From: Gammaproteobacteria bacterium
GTDB lineage: Bacteria > Pseudomonadota > Gammaproteobacteria > PS1 > Pseudothioglobaceae
Length of the DNA stretch: 16,393 bases
Reading direction: 5' to 3'
Assembly (NCBI GenBank): GCA_029941485.1
Contig: JAPYOZ010000020.1
Coordinates: 1-16,393, forward strand
This document shows, piece after piece, positions 1 through 5,522 of the stretch. The position numbers and the translations under genes are program-made. The notes below the pieces were generated by a model. The model did not search any database and was not told the origin of the DNA. It saw nothing but the letters and a program-made list of their open reading frames with translations. Position 1 is the stretch's first letter. Every line of letters starts with the position of its first letter.

Positions 1-583
1 TAAAACCCAACGCACCAGCAACGGCAATTGGCATACCCACTGCCGCCGAGGTGGCAATGGCATTTTTAATGTCAACATTGTTATAAGTCAAAAATGGCGT
101 GGTCATGGTACCACCACCAATCCCCACAATGGCTGACACCAGTCCAATCACATAGCCCGTTATCCGCCACACCCATTTGGACAGGCTGTCCACATGAGAA
201 GAACTGCTAATACCAAAATACATAATGATCGCAACACTAAATTCAAACAATGCAAAAAAAATCCGCATGAAATCGAAACTCATAGCTTTAGTCAACAGTG
301 CCCCACTAAAAGCGCCCAGTAGAATTGTTGGTGTGAGTTTTTTAAAATTATGCCAATGAATAGCGCCGTGCTGATGATGGGCGCGAACACTGGATATTGA
401 CGTAAAAACCATCGCTGCAAGTGATGTGCCAACAGCTGTGTGCATGAGCACAGTCTGATCAGTGCTGCCGGCCAATAAATACAGTAAAGCCGGCACCATA
501 ATCAGCCCGCTACCCACGCCCAAAAGGCCGGCAATAAACCCAGAAAAAGCACCCAGAAAAAGTAGTGATACTATTTCAACCAC
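1..583 (-). CDS. TauE/SafE-family membrane transporter, partial (C-terminus off the left edge)
   Basis: I translated this by hand; 194 residues are visible and the gene continues past base 1. It is strongly hydrophobic, with about five membrane segments. It carries the two glycine-rich motifs that mark the internal repeat of the TauE/SafE (DUF81) family: GFIAGLLGVGSGLIMVP near residues 15-31 and VSAIVGIGGGTMTTPF near 149-164. Family members are proposed exporters of sulfite or organosulfonates in the inner membrane, but the substrate of this one cannot be read from sequence. An in-frame TAG lies just upstream (587-589), so the only plausible start ahead of the first membrane segment is GTG at 581-583, inside the last codons of the upstream hydrolase. 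No clear ribosome-binding site precedes it, so translation is probably coupled. The family is certain enough; the exact start is less so. Confidence 0.85.
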   Translation of the reverse strand, partial: MVEIVSLLFLGAFSGFIAGLLGVGSGLIMVPALLYLLAGSTDQTVLMHTAVGTSLAAMVFTSISSVRAHHQHGAIHWHNFKKLTPTILLGAFSGALLTKAMSFDFMRIFFALFEFSVAIIMYFGISSSSHVDSLSKWVWRITGYVIGLVSAIVGIGGGTMTTPFLTYNNVDIKNAIATSAAVGMPIAVAGALGF

Positions 584-1296
584 GCACTAATTGTATCAAT
601 TAACAAATCATCCTTATCGTTAAAGAAATGATCAGCACCTACCTCTATTTGAGTGTAGTTTGAATTGTGCTTTGATTGCTGTGCTTTAAGCTTTGTCCCA
701 TTTAACACCGAAGGGATGTCATCATTGCCATACAAGTCCAATACTGGAATATTAATTTTTCTCAAATATTGAGCTGTTGTTTTTGGCATGCCAATACCCA
801 CATAACGCTTAAATGGATTTGCATTATTCGCCAGATAATGCGTTGACATCACACTGCCCAAACTATGGGCAATCAACACGTTAGCTTCTAAGCCTTGCGC
901 TGTTAGGTAGTTCACTGCTGAATTAATTCGATTATCTGCATCTGCAAATAAAGGTACATAACCTTCAGATCCCACGCCATTTTCTAATACCGGCATTTGG
1001 ATTGATAAGGTATTAAAGCCTCTCTCAGTCAGCGCCACCCGAAGCGGCTGAATAACTTGAGGCCAATCAGGATGCACACCCAAGCCATGAACAACAACTG
1101 CGGTTTGTTTGGTATCGGATTCAGACTCAGTATAAATAGCTAAAAATTCATGGTCATTAGCCTTTAATAAAACCACATCGCCATCCATTAGGCCGTCTTC
1201 AATAAAGCTCGCCCAACGTGCTTCTTTGGCATAATCTGGCACCACTTGTGCAAATGCAATATTAGTAATGAGTAAAAAACTTAGTAATAATTTCAT
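571..1296 (-). CDS. Secreted alpha/beta hydrolase, DUF3530-like
   Basis: The product has 241 residues. It begins with a signal peptide (M-K-LLLSFLLITNIAFA, probable cleavage after residue 16), so it should act in the periplasm. The alpha/beta-hydrolase core is recognisable: VVVHGLG (about 67-73) for the oxyanion region, a nucleophile elbow AHSLGS (143-148, Ser145), an acid in GNDD (Asp192 or 193) and the catalytic histidine in GADHF (His223). The layout resembles the DUF3530 group; the substrate is unknown. I chose the ATG at 1296 over an in-frame ATG at 1332 because the signal peptide starts there and GAGGT lies four bases upstream. The 3' end overlaps the next gene by 13 bases, which suggests one transcript with the TauE/SafE gene. 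Confidence 0.85.
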   Translation of the reverse strand: MKLLLSFLLITNIAFAQVVPDYAKEARWASFIEDGLMDGDVVLLKANDHEFLAIYTESESDTKQTAVVVHGLGVHPDWPQVIQPLRVALTERGFNTLSIQMPVLENGVGSEGYVPLFADADNRINSAVNYLTAQGLEANVLIAHSLGSVMSTHYLANNANPFKRYVGIGMPKTTAQYLRKINIPVLDLYGNDDIPSVLNGTKLKAQQSKHNSNYTQIEVGADHFFNDKDDLLIDTISAWLK

Positions 1297-1320
1297 AACA
1301 ACCTCAGGTTTAATGTTGTC

Positions 1321-1344
1321 ATTGTAAAACAAAAAAATTACAAT
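1321..1344 (-). promoter_or_regulatory. Inverted repeat overlapping the likely hydrolase promoter
   Basis: ATTGTAA (1321-1327) and TTACAAT (1338-1344) form a perfect 7-bp inverted repeat with a 10-base, nearly pure A spacer. Read on the minus strand, the left-hand arm supplies TACAAT (1326-1321), a one-mismatch -10 element placed about 25 bases before the hydrolase start codon. Only a weak -35 (TTAATT, about 18 bases away) accompanies it. The arrangement would suit an operator for a dimeric regulator, but a chance repeat in AT-rich DNA is possible. Confidence 0.35.
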
Positions 1345-1451
1345 AATTAAGTAAAATCTTTCTTAAAAATTCTTTTTCGCAAATATTCTATTTGCTCTTT
1401 GAGAACCTAATACTTTGTCTGATGAGCAGAAAAAGCACCAGAGCCTAAAGA

Positions 1452-1468
1452 GAAAATCTGTGATTTTC
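1452..1468. repeat. Perfect short hairpin GAAAATC-TGT-GATTTTC
   Basis: A 7-bp perfect stem with a three-base loop lies in the less A/T-rich half of the spacer. On the minus strand it is followed by TCTCTTT, a poor terminator tail. A second perfect hairpin, GCAAAT-N5-ATTTGC, lies at 1379-1395. Either could be part of a structured RNA or of a small intergenic repeat element. Confidence 0.4.
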
Positions 1469-1553
1469 GCACCCCAAGAGTATTTCCTCACTACGTTCAG
1501 GGCAAAAGGATTTCACCAAAAAATTGGCAAATTTTACGAATGACCGTTTTTCA

Positions 1554-1708
1554 CTAAAAAACACCAATAATCACTGTTTTTAGCCAAAATTACACTAAAA
1601 ACCACCTAAAATTGATATAAATATGCATTTTTTAACAAAAAGTATGAAAAATATAGGGATAAATAGCCTAAAAAATACTATTTTTAGATAAATTTAATGA
1701 TTTTTTAG
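1554..1708. repeat. Cluster of CTAAAAA / TTTTTAG inverted repeats
   Basis: The 7-mer CTAAAAA occurs at 1554, 1595 and 1668, and its complement TTTTTAG at 1577, 1681 and 1702. Two pairings give good stems: GTTTTTAG 1576-1583 with CTAAAAAC 1595-1602 (8 bp, 11-base loop), and CTAAAAA 1668-1674 with TTTTTAG 1681-1687 (7 bp, 6-base loop). The two copies at 1554 and 1595 also lie in a longer imperfect direct repeat (CACTAAAAAaCACC and CACTAAAAAcCACC). The function is unknown; these may take part in ending the ribosomal transcript. Confidence 0.5.
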
Positions 1709-1735
1709 AGGTTAATTAGCAAAATTTGCTAAATT

Positions 1736-1754
1736 TTTGACTTAAATAGTCAAA
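1736..1754 (-). terminator. Possible weak terminator hairpin after yqeY
   Basis: TTTGACT-N5-AGTCAAA forms a perfect 7-bp stem 13 bases beyond the yqeY stop codon. A second palindrome, TTAGCAAA-N-TTTGCTAA, follows at 1716-1732. Position fits a transcript end, but the stem is AT-rich and the bases beyond it are AATTTAGC, not a U-tract, so it would be a poor intrinsic terminator. Confidence 0.3.
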
Positions 1755-1767
1755 TAAGTAATATTTT

Positions 1768-2214
1768 TTAAGAGAGTTTAGCGCGAATTAAACCGGAAAC
1801 TGCACCCATGTCAGCTTTGCCATCTAATTGGCCTTTTAATAAGCCCATTAGTTTGCCCATGTCTTGCATGGAAGAAGCGCCAGAATCGGCAATGGCTTTG
1901 TCTACTGCAGCTGCAACTTCTGCTTCTGAGAGTTGCTCTGGCATGTAGTTATTGATAATAACCAATTCAGCTTCTTCGACATCGACCAAATCAGTACGCC
2001 CTGCGTCTTTGAATTGTGAAATTGAATCTTTGCGTTGTTTAACCATTTTTTGAATAACGGACATCACTTGTGCATCGTTAAGTTCGATGCGATCGTCAAC
2101 TTCTTTTTGTTTGACTGCCCCTAGAATCATGCGAATCGCTTTGAGGGTATCTTTGTCTTTCGCCCTCATCGCTGATTTCATGTCTTCAGTGATGCGTGCT
2201 TTTAGCTCGGACAT
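1768..2214 (-). CDS. yqeY: GatB/YqeY-domain protein
   Basis: The product has 148 residues, the usual length for stand-alone YqeY proteins. The N-terminal helical part (MSELKARITEDMKSAMRAKD) and the C-terminal QDMGKLMGLLKGQLDGKADM segment match the family, which shares a helical domain with the tail of GatB, the amidotransferase subunit that makes Gln-tRNA and Asn-tRNA. A role in tRNA handling is inferred from that likeness; the precise role of stand-alone YqeY is not settled. The frame stays open upstream to 2352, but homology starts at the ATG at 2214. The 34 bases before it are C/T-rich with no clear ribosome-binding site, so it may depend on translation of rpsU. It is the last gene of the long run. 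Confidence 0.9.
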   Translation of the reverse strand: MSELKARITEDMKSAMRAKDKDTLKAIRMILGAVKQKEVDDRIELNDAQVMSVIQKMVKQRKDSISQFKDAGRTDLVDVEEAELVIINNYMPEQLSEAEVAAAVDKAIADSGASSMQDMGKLMGLLKGQLDGKADMGAVSGLIRAKLS

Positions 2215-2248
2215 AATGGTGTGTACTGTGTAGAGAGAGTGTTTTTTC

Positions 2249-2464
2249 TTAATACATGCGTTTACGGTGAACGCGATTTTTAGCCATTTCTTTATGAGTA
2301 CGCTTAACTGCAGCTGCTTTTTTGCGCTTGTTAACCCACGTTGGCTTCTCAAAAAATTCTTTTTTTCTAACGTCGGTGATTACACCGGCCCTGTCGCACG
2401 AACGACGGAAACGACGTAGTGCAATATCAAAGGGTTCGTTCTCTCTTAATTTAATTGATGGCAT
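2249..2464 (-). CDS. rpsU: 30S ribosomal protein S21
   Basis: The product has 71 residues, identical in length to E. coli S21, and opens with the typical MPSIKLRENEPFDIALRRF followed by a CD.AG motif and a very basic C-terminal half. S21 binds late on the platform of the 30S subunit and helps the 3' end of 16S rRNA pair with Shine-Dalgarno sequences during initiation. The AAAGGA ribosome-binding site overlaps the stop codon of rplQ, only 11 bases away, so it is joined to the alpha operon. In E. coli and many relatives rpsU instead heads rpsU-dnaG-rpoD, so the position here is uncommon. Confidence 0.97.
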   Translation of the reverse strand: MPSIKLRENEPFDIALRRFRRSCDRAGVITDVRKKEFFEKPTWVNKRKKAAAVKRTHKEMAKNRVHRKRMY

Positions 2465-2475
2465 GAATTTTTCCT

Positions 2476-2871
2476 TTATGAATCTTTAGAATCTGCATTG
2501 GCAGAACCAGAACTGTCGAAGTCAACCAATTGAACAATGGCCATTGGTGCTTTGTCGCCAGTACGAAAACCAGCTTTAAGAATACGAATGTAACCACCAG
2601 GGCGGTCTTTGTAAAATGGGCCCAGCTCAGTAAATAGCTTTGCCACAGATGCATCATCACGTAATTTAGAAAACGCATTACGACGATTAGCAATACTGTC
2701 GTTCTTCGCTTTGGTAATTAACGGCTCAACAACACGTCTAAGCTCTTTTGCTTTAGGCAAAGTGGTTTTAATTGTTTCATGTAAAAACAATGAATTTGCC
2801 ATATTTTTAAACATCGCCTTTCTGTGAGAAGCGTTTCGGTTTAGTTGTTTTCCTGACTTTCTGTGCCTCAT
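2476..2871 (-). CDS. rplQ: 50S ribosomal protein L17
   Basis: The 131-residue product begins MRHRKSGKQLNRNASHRKAM, the signature of bacterial L17, and keeps the conserved PKAKELRRVVEPLIT segment (about residues 39-53). L17 sits near the exit tunnel of the 50S subunit. The last dozen residues (SSGSANADSKDS) are a low-complexity polar tail slightly longer than in E. coli (127 residues). It follows rpoA by 10 bases, the standard end of the alpha operon. Confidence 0.97.
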   Translation of the reverse strand: MRHRKSGKQLNRNASHRKAMFKNMANSLFLHETIKTTLPKAKELRRVVEPLITKAKNDSIANRRNAFSKLRDDASVAKLFTELGPFYKDRPGGYIRILKAGFRTGDKAPMAIVQLVDFDSSGSANADSKDS

Positions 2872-2881
2872 TGTCTTTGTC

Positions 2882-3862
2882 CTATTCGTTCATTAAGTCA
2901 ACTGGTGGCCAGTTTTCAATGACTGTGCCAAGGTCTAACTCTTTTTCAGTTAGTACTTCTTTGATTTCATTAAGTGATTTACGACCTAAATTAGGTGTTC
3001 TTAGTAAATCTTGCTCAGATTTCTGAATTAAATCACCAATGTAGTAGATTTGCTCTGCTTTTAAACAGTTTGCACTACGTACCGTTAGCTCTAATTCATC
3101 CACTGCTGATAAATAGATTTGTGGGAAGTCTTCAGAAACTGGCAATGCTGGCTCAACAACTACTTGCTCTAATTCGACGAATGAAGATAGTTGGTCTTGC
3201 AAGATGGTTGCCGCGCGTTTAATGGCCACTTCTGCATTCACCGATCCATTGGTTTCAATGTTAATGTTAAGCTTGTCAAGGTTTACCTTTTGTTCTACTC
3301 GAGCCGCTTCTACCGTAAAACTAACACGCTTAATTGGAGAGAAGCTTGCGTCCAACTGCATACCGCCAATGGTTGATGCTTCATCGTCACGAGCAACTGC
3401 AGTATCGTAGCCAATGCCTGTGCCGATCTTGAGTGTCATGCGAATGTGTCCGCCGTCATTCACTGTGGCAATCACTTTTTCAGGATTAAACACACTTACA
3501 TCAGTACCGTTTGCTTCAATGTCAGCCACTGTGATTTTACAAGGGCCTTTTTTATCAATAACCACTTCTGCATTTTCTGCTGTGTTTAATGAAACTGAAA
3601 CCTCTTTAAGGTTTAGTAAGATGTCCAGTACATCTTCTTGCACACCGTCAATGGTTGAAAATTCGTGCATTACACCATCAATAGCCACTTCGGTAATTGC
3701 AGAACCCACCATAGAAGACAGTAACGTTCTTCTGAGTGCATTGCCCAATGTATAACCAAAGCCTCTTTCTAGCGGCTCAAGAATAACTCTGTATTCGTTG
3801 TTTGAAGTCTCAACAGACTCTACTAATTTTGGCTTTAAAAAATCTCTTGCATTTCCTTGCAT
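2882..3862 (-). CDS. rpoA: DNA-directed RNA polymerase subunit alpha
   Basis: The product has 326 residues, close to the 329 of E. coli. The N-terminal assembly domain (about 1-232) contains ERGFGYTLGNALRRTLLSS (32-50), which dimerises and scaffolds beta and beta'. A linker leads to the C-terminal domain (about 248-326) with VRSANCLKAE (Arg262 matching the DNA-contacting arginine for UP elements) and TPNLGRKSL. An in-frame ATG at 3895 exists, but the family start MQGNARDFL is at 3862 and AGGGA lies seven bases before it. The gene sits between rpsD and rplQ as in other gammaproteobacteria. Confidence 0.98.
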   Translation of the reverse strand: MQGNARDFLKPKLVESVETSNNEYRVILEPLERGFGYTLGNALRRTLLSSMVGSAITEVAIDGVMHEFSTIDGVQEDVLDILLNLKEVSVSLNTAENAEVVIDKKGPCKITVADIEANGTDVSVFNPEKVIATVNDGGHIRMTLKIGTGIGYDTAVARDDEASTIGGMQLDASFSPIKRVSFTVEAARVEQKVNLDKLNINIETNGSVNAEVAIKRAATILQDQLSSFVELEQVVVEPALPVSEDFPQIYLSAVDELELTVRSANCLKAEQIYYIGDLIQKSEQDLLRTPNLGRKSLNEIKEVLTEKELDLGTVIENWPPVDLMNE

Positions 3863-3872
3863 AATTAATTCC

Positions 3873-4499
3873 CTATTTTGAATACAGTTCAACAATTAAA
3901 TGTTCTTCGATGTCTGATGATAAATCATCACGAAGAGGAACATTTTTAAACACACCTTTAAGTGCTTTGCTATCTACGTCAACCCATTCTGATTGACCGG
4001 ATTGCTCTGCTAGCTCGATGGCCAACTGAATACGACTTTGTTTTTTAGATCTTTCTCTAATGGATATCTCATCGTTAGCACTCACTTGATACGAAGGGAT
4101 ATTAACAATTGTTCCATTCACTAGGATTGATTTGTGCGAAACCAATTGTCTGGCTTCAGCACGAGTAGAAGCAAAACCCATGCGATACACTACGTTGTCT
4201 AGGCGACACTCAAGTAATGATAATAAATTTTCGCCCGTAGAGCCTTTTTTCTGAGAGGCTTTTTTGTAATACAGACGGAATTGTTTTTCTAAAATGCCGT
4301 AAATACGTCTTACTTTTTGTTTTTCGCGTAATTGCAAACCATACTCAGTACCCTTTTGACGACGGGCATTGGCACCGTGCATACCTGGAAGTTGAGTGAT
4401 CTTACATTTAGAATCTAACGATCTAATACCGCTTTTTAAAAATAAGTCCGTGCCTTCACGACGGGCTAATTTACAAGTTGGTCCAGTATATCTAGCCAT
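3873..4499 (-). CDS. rpsD: 30S ribosomal protein S4
   Basis: The 208-residue product begins MARYTGPTCKLARREGTDLF and carries the S4 RNA-binding domain (about 97-160: RLDNVVYRMGFASTRAEARQ, then VSHKSILVNG). The C-terminus EEHLIVELYSK matches E. coli closely. S4 nucleates assembly of the 5' domain of 16S rRNA. In E. coli it also represses this operon by binding a pseudoknot in the rpsM leader; here a leader of suitable size exists upstream of rpsM. Two N-terminal cysteines (9 and 32) are present, too few for a zinc site. The ribosome-binding site is AAGGA six bases before ATG. Confidence 0.98.
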   Translation of the reverse strand: MARYTGPTCKLARREGTDLFLKSGIRSLDSKCKITQLPGMHGANARRQKGTEYGLQLREKQKVRRIYGILEKQFRLYYKKASQKKGSTGENLLSLLECRLDNVVYRMGFASTRAEARQLVSHKSILVNGTIVNIPSYQVSANDEISIRERSKKQSRIQLAIELAEQSGQSEWVDVDSKALKGVFKNVPLRDDLSSDIEEHLIVELYSK

Positions 4500-4508
4500 A
4501 ATTTATCC

Positions 4509-4892
4509 TTATACTCTACGTTTCTTAGAAGGACGACAACCGTTATGAGGGATTGGCGTTACATCTGTAATTGATTGAATTTTTAACCCTTGTGCATTGA
4601 GACCACGAATCGCAGAATCTCTACCAGGACCTGGACCTTTAACACGAACTTCTAAGTTTTTCATGCCAAATGTTAATGCTTTTTCACCACAGCTACCAGC
4701 AGCAACTTGTGCAGCAAATGGTGTTGATTTTCTAGAACCCCTAAAACCAGATCCACCTGCAGTTGCCCAACAAACAGCGTTGCCGTGGCGATCAGTAATC
4801 ATTACAATGGTGTTATTAAATGTCGCATGAATATGCGCAATACCGTCAGAAACAATCTTTTTTGACTTCTTTTTTGTTACTACCTTGGCCAT
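4509..4892 (-). CDS. rpsK: 30S ribosomal protein S11
   Basis: The 127-residue product shows the S11 core: HIHATFNNTIV (21-31), GGSGFRGSRKSTPFAAQ (47-63) and the C-terminal TPIPHNGCRPSKKRRV. S11 forms part of the 30S platform near the mRNA exit. The Asn-Gly in PHNGCR is the site that becomes isoaspartate in E. coli S11. It lies 19 bases after rpsM with a modest AGGT ribosome-binding site about 11 bases upstream. Confidence 0.98.
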   Translation of the reverse strand: MAKVVTKKKSKKIVSDGIAHIHATFNNTIVMITDRHGNAVCWATAGGSGFRGSRKSTPFAAQVAAGSCGEKALTFGMKNLEVRVKGPGPGRDSAIRGLNAQGLKIQSITDVTPIPHNGCRPSKKRRV

Positions 4893-4911
4893 ATTATTTA
4901 TTTACCTGTAA

Positions 4912-5265
4912 TTATTTAATTAAACGGCGAGGACCCTTGCGAGTTCTTGCATTTGTTTTGGTTCTTTGACCACGAAGTGGTAACGATTTTCTATGACGAA
5001 TACCACGATAACAGCCTAAATCTTTTAAGCGTTTAATGTCCATCGACACTTGACGACGAAGATCGCCTTCAACTTCAAACTTAGCCACTGCATCACGAAT
5101 CAATTCCAACTGGTCTTCAGCCAAATCAGACACCTTTGTTGCTGGGTCTATTTTAAGCTCTGCACAAATTGCTTTTGCTCGTGTGTCGCCGATACCAAAG
5201 ATTGCCTGTAAGCCAATGACAACATGTTTGTTTGTTGGAATGTTAATTCCCGCTATTCTAGCCAT
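4912..5265 (-). CDS. rpsM: 30S ribosomal protein S13
   Basis: The 117-residue product begins MARIAGINIPTNKHVVIGL and ends in the basic tail RGQRTKTNARTRKGPRRLIK that reaches toward the P-site tRNA. The GIGDTRA segment near residue 25 is the helix-hairpin-helix-like element. S13 sits in the 30S head and forms bridges to L5 and 23S rRNA. It is the first gene behind a consensus promoter and an approximately 88-base leader; AAGGA lies nine bases before the ATG. Confidence 0.98.
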   Translation of the reverse strand: MARIAGINIPTNKHVVIGLQAIFGIGDTRAKAICAELKIDPATKVSDLAEDQLELIRDAVAKFEVEGDLRRQVSMDIKRLKDLGCYRGIRHRKSLPLRGQRTKTNARTRKGPRRLIK

Positions 5266-5353
5266 TTATATTTTCCTTATATCCTACTTTTTTAGTCTAA
5301 ATTTGTATTATTTTTTCCTAGAAAAACAACACAAAAATTAAAACGCGAAAAAC
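5266..5353 (-). promoter_or_regulatory. Predicted 5' leader of the alpha operon
   Basis: If transcription starts near 5353, about 88 bases precede rpsM. The leader is A/T-rich and contains TTTTTC-TAG-GAAAAA (5326-5312), a 6-bp hairpin. An earlier TTTTTC (5352-5347) could pair with the same GAAAAA arm instead, so two exclusive structures are possible. In E. coli, S4 binds a pseudoknot in this leader; I cannot confirm an equivalent fold by eye. Confidence 0.45.
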
Positions 5354-5358
5354 CGGCA

Positions 5359-5387
5359 ATTATACGTTGCGAGTCTTTCAATGTCAA
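5359..5387 (-). promoter_or_regulatory. Consensus sigma-70 promoter of the alpha operon
   Basis: On the minus strand TTGACA (5387-5382), exactly 17 bases (5381-5365) and TATAAT (5364-5359) give a perfect consensus promoter. It lies in the only long gap in this part of the cluster, between rpmJ and rpsM, which is where E. coli has its alpha promoter. The bases after the -10, TGCCG, are G/C-rich, a feature of discriminators sensitive to ppGpp. Confidence 0.9.
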
Positions 5388-5393
5388 TCTCAA

Positions 5394-5507
5394 TTAACCT
5401 TGTCTTTGTTTATGACGAGGCTCTTTACAAATTACACGCACCACACCATGGCGCTTAATGATCTTGCAATTGTTACAGATTTTTTTAACCGATGCTCTTA
5501 CTTTCAT
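5394..5507 (-). CDS. rpmJ: 50S ribosomal protein L36
   Basis: I translated this short gene by hand: 37 residues beginning [14 protein letters not shown] and ending RHKQRQG. Cys11, Cys14, Cys27 and His32 form the zinc-binding set, so this is the zinc-containing type. L36 binds 23S rRNA near the base of the stalk. E. coli L36 has 38 residues, one more than here. It follows secY by 15 bases with an AAGG ribosome-binding site, and its stop lies a few bases upstream of the alpha promoter. Confidence 0.97.
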
Positions 5508-5522
5508 AACTACTACCTTTTT

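Larger units (their letters stand above)
1297..1767. other. AT-rich spacer without a recognisable gene
   Basis: These 471 bases separate the end of yqeY from the hydrolase start. Both strands are broken by stops in every frame I followed, and I recognise no tRNA or known structured RNA. The right-hand part (about 1530-1767) is very A/T-rich and built from short inverted repeats. The left-hand part (about 1379-1530) is less A/T-rich and has a different texture, with two small perfect hairpins. The region must hold the end of the long ribosomal transcript and the promoter of the hydrolase, yet no classic GC-rich stem followed by a U-tract is visible. Confidence 0.7.

Noticed and set aside
1597..1767. 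Intrinsic terminator for the ribosomal transcript
   Set aside because: Several stems exist but none is GC-rich or followed by a proper U-tract on the minus strand, so only a low-confidence call was made.
2215..2352. 46-residue N-terminal extension of YqeY
   Set aside because: It runs through the end of rpsU in another frame and has no likeness to YqeY; the family start is at 2214.
2995..3755. Plus-strand open frames opposite rpoA
   Set aside because: No ribosome-binding sites or recognisable protein features; they mirror a strongly conserved gene on the other strand.
3863..3895. Upstream ATG extending rpoA by 11 residues
   Set aside because: It would overlap the end of rpsD; the conserved start MQGNARDFL has a well-spaced ribosome-binding site.
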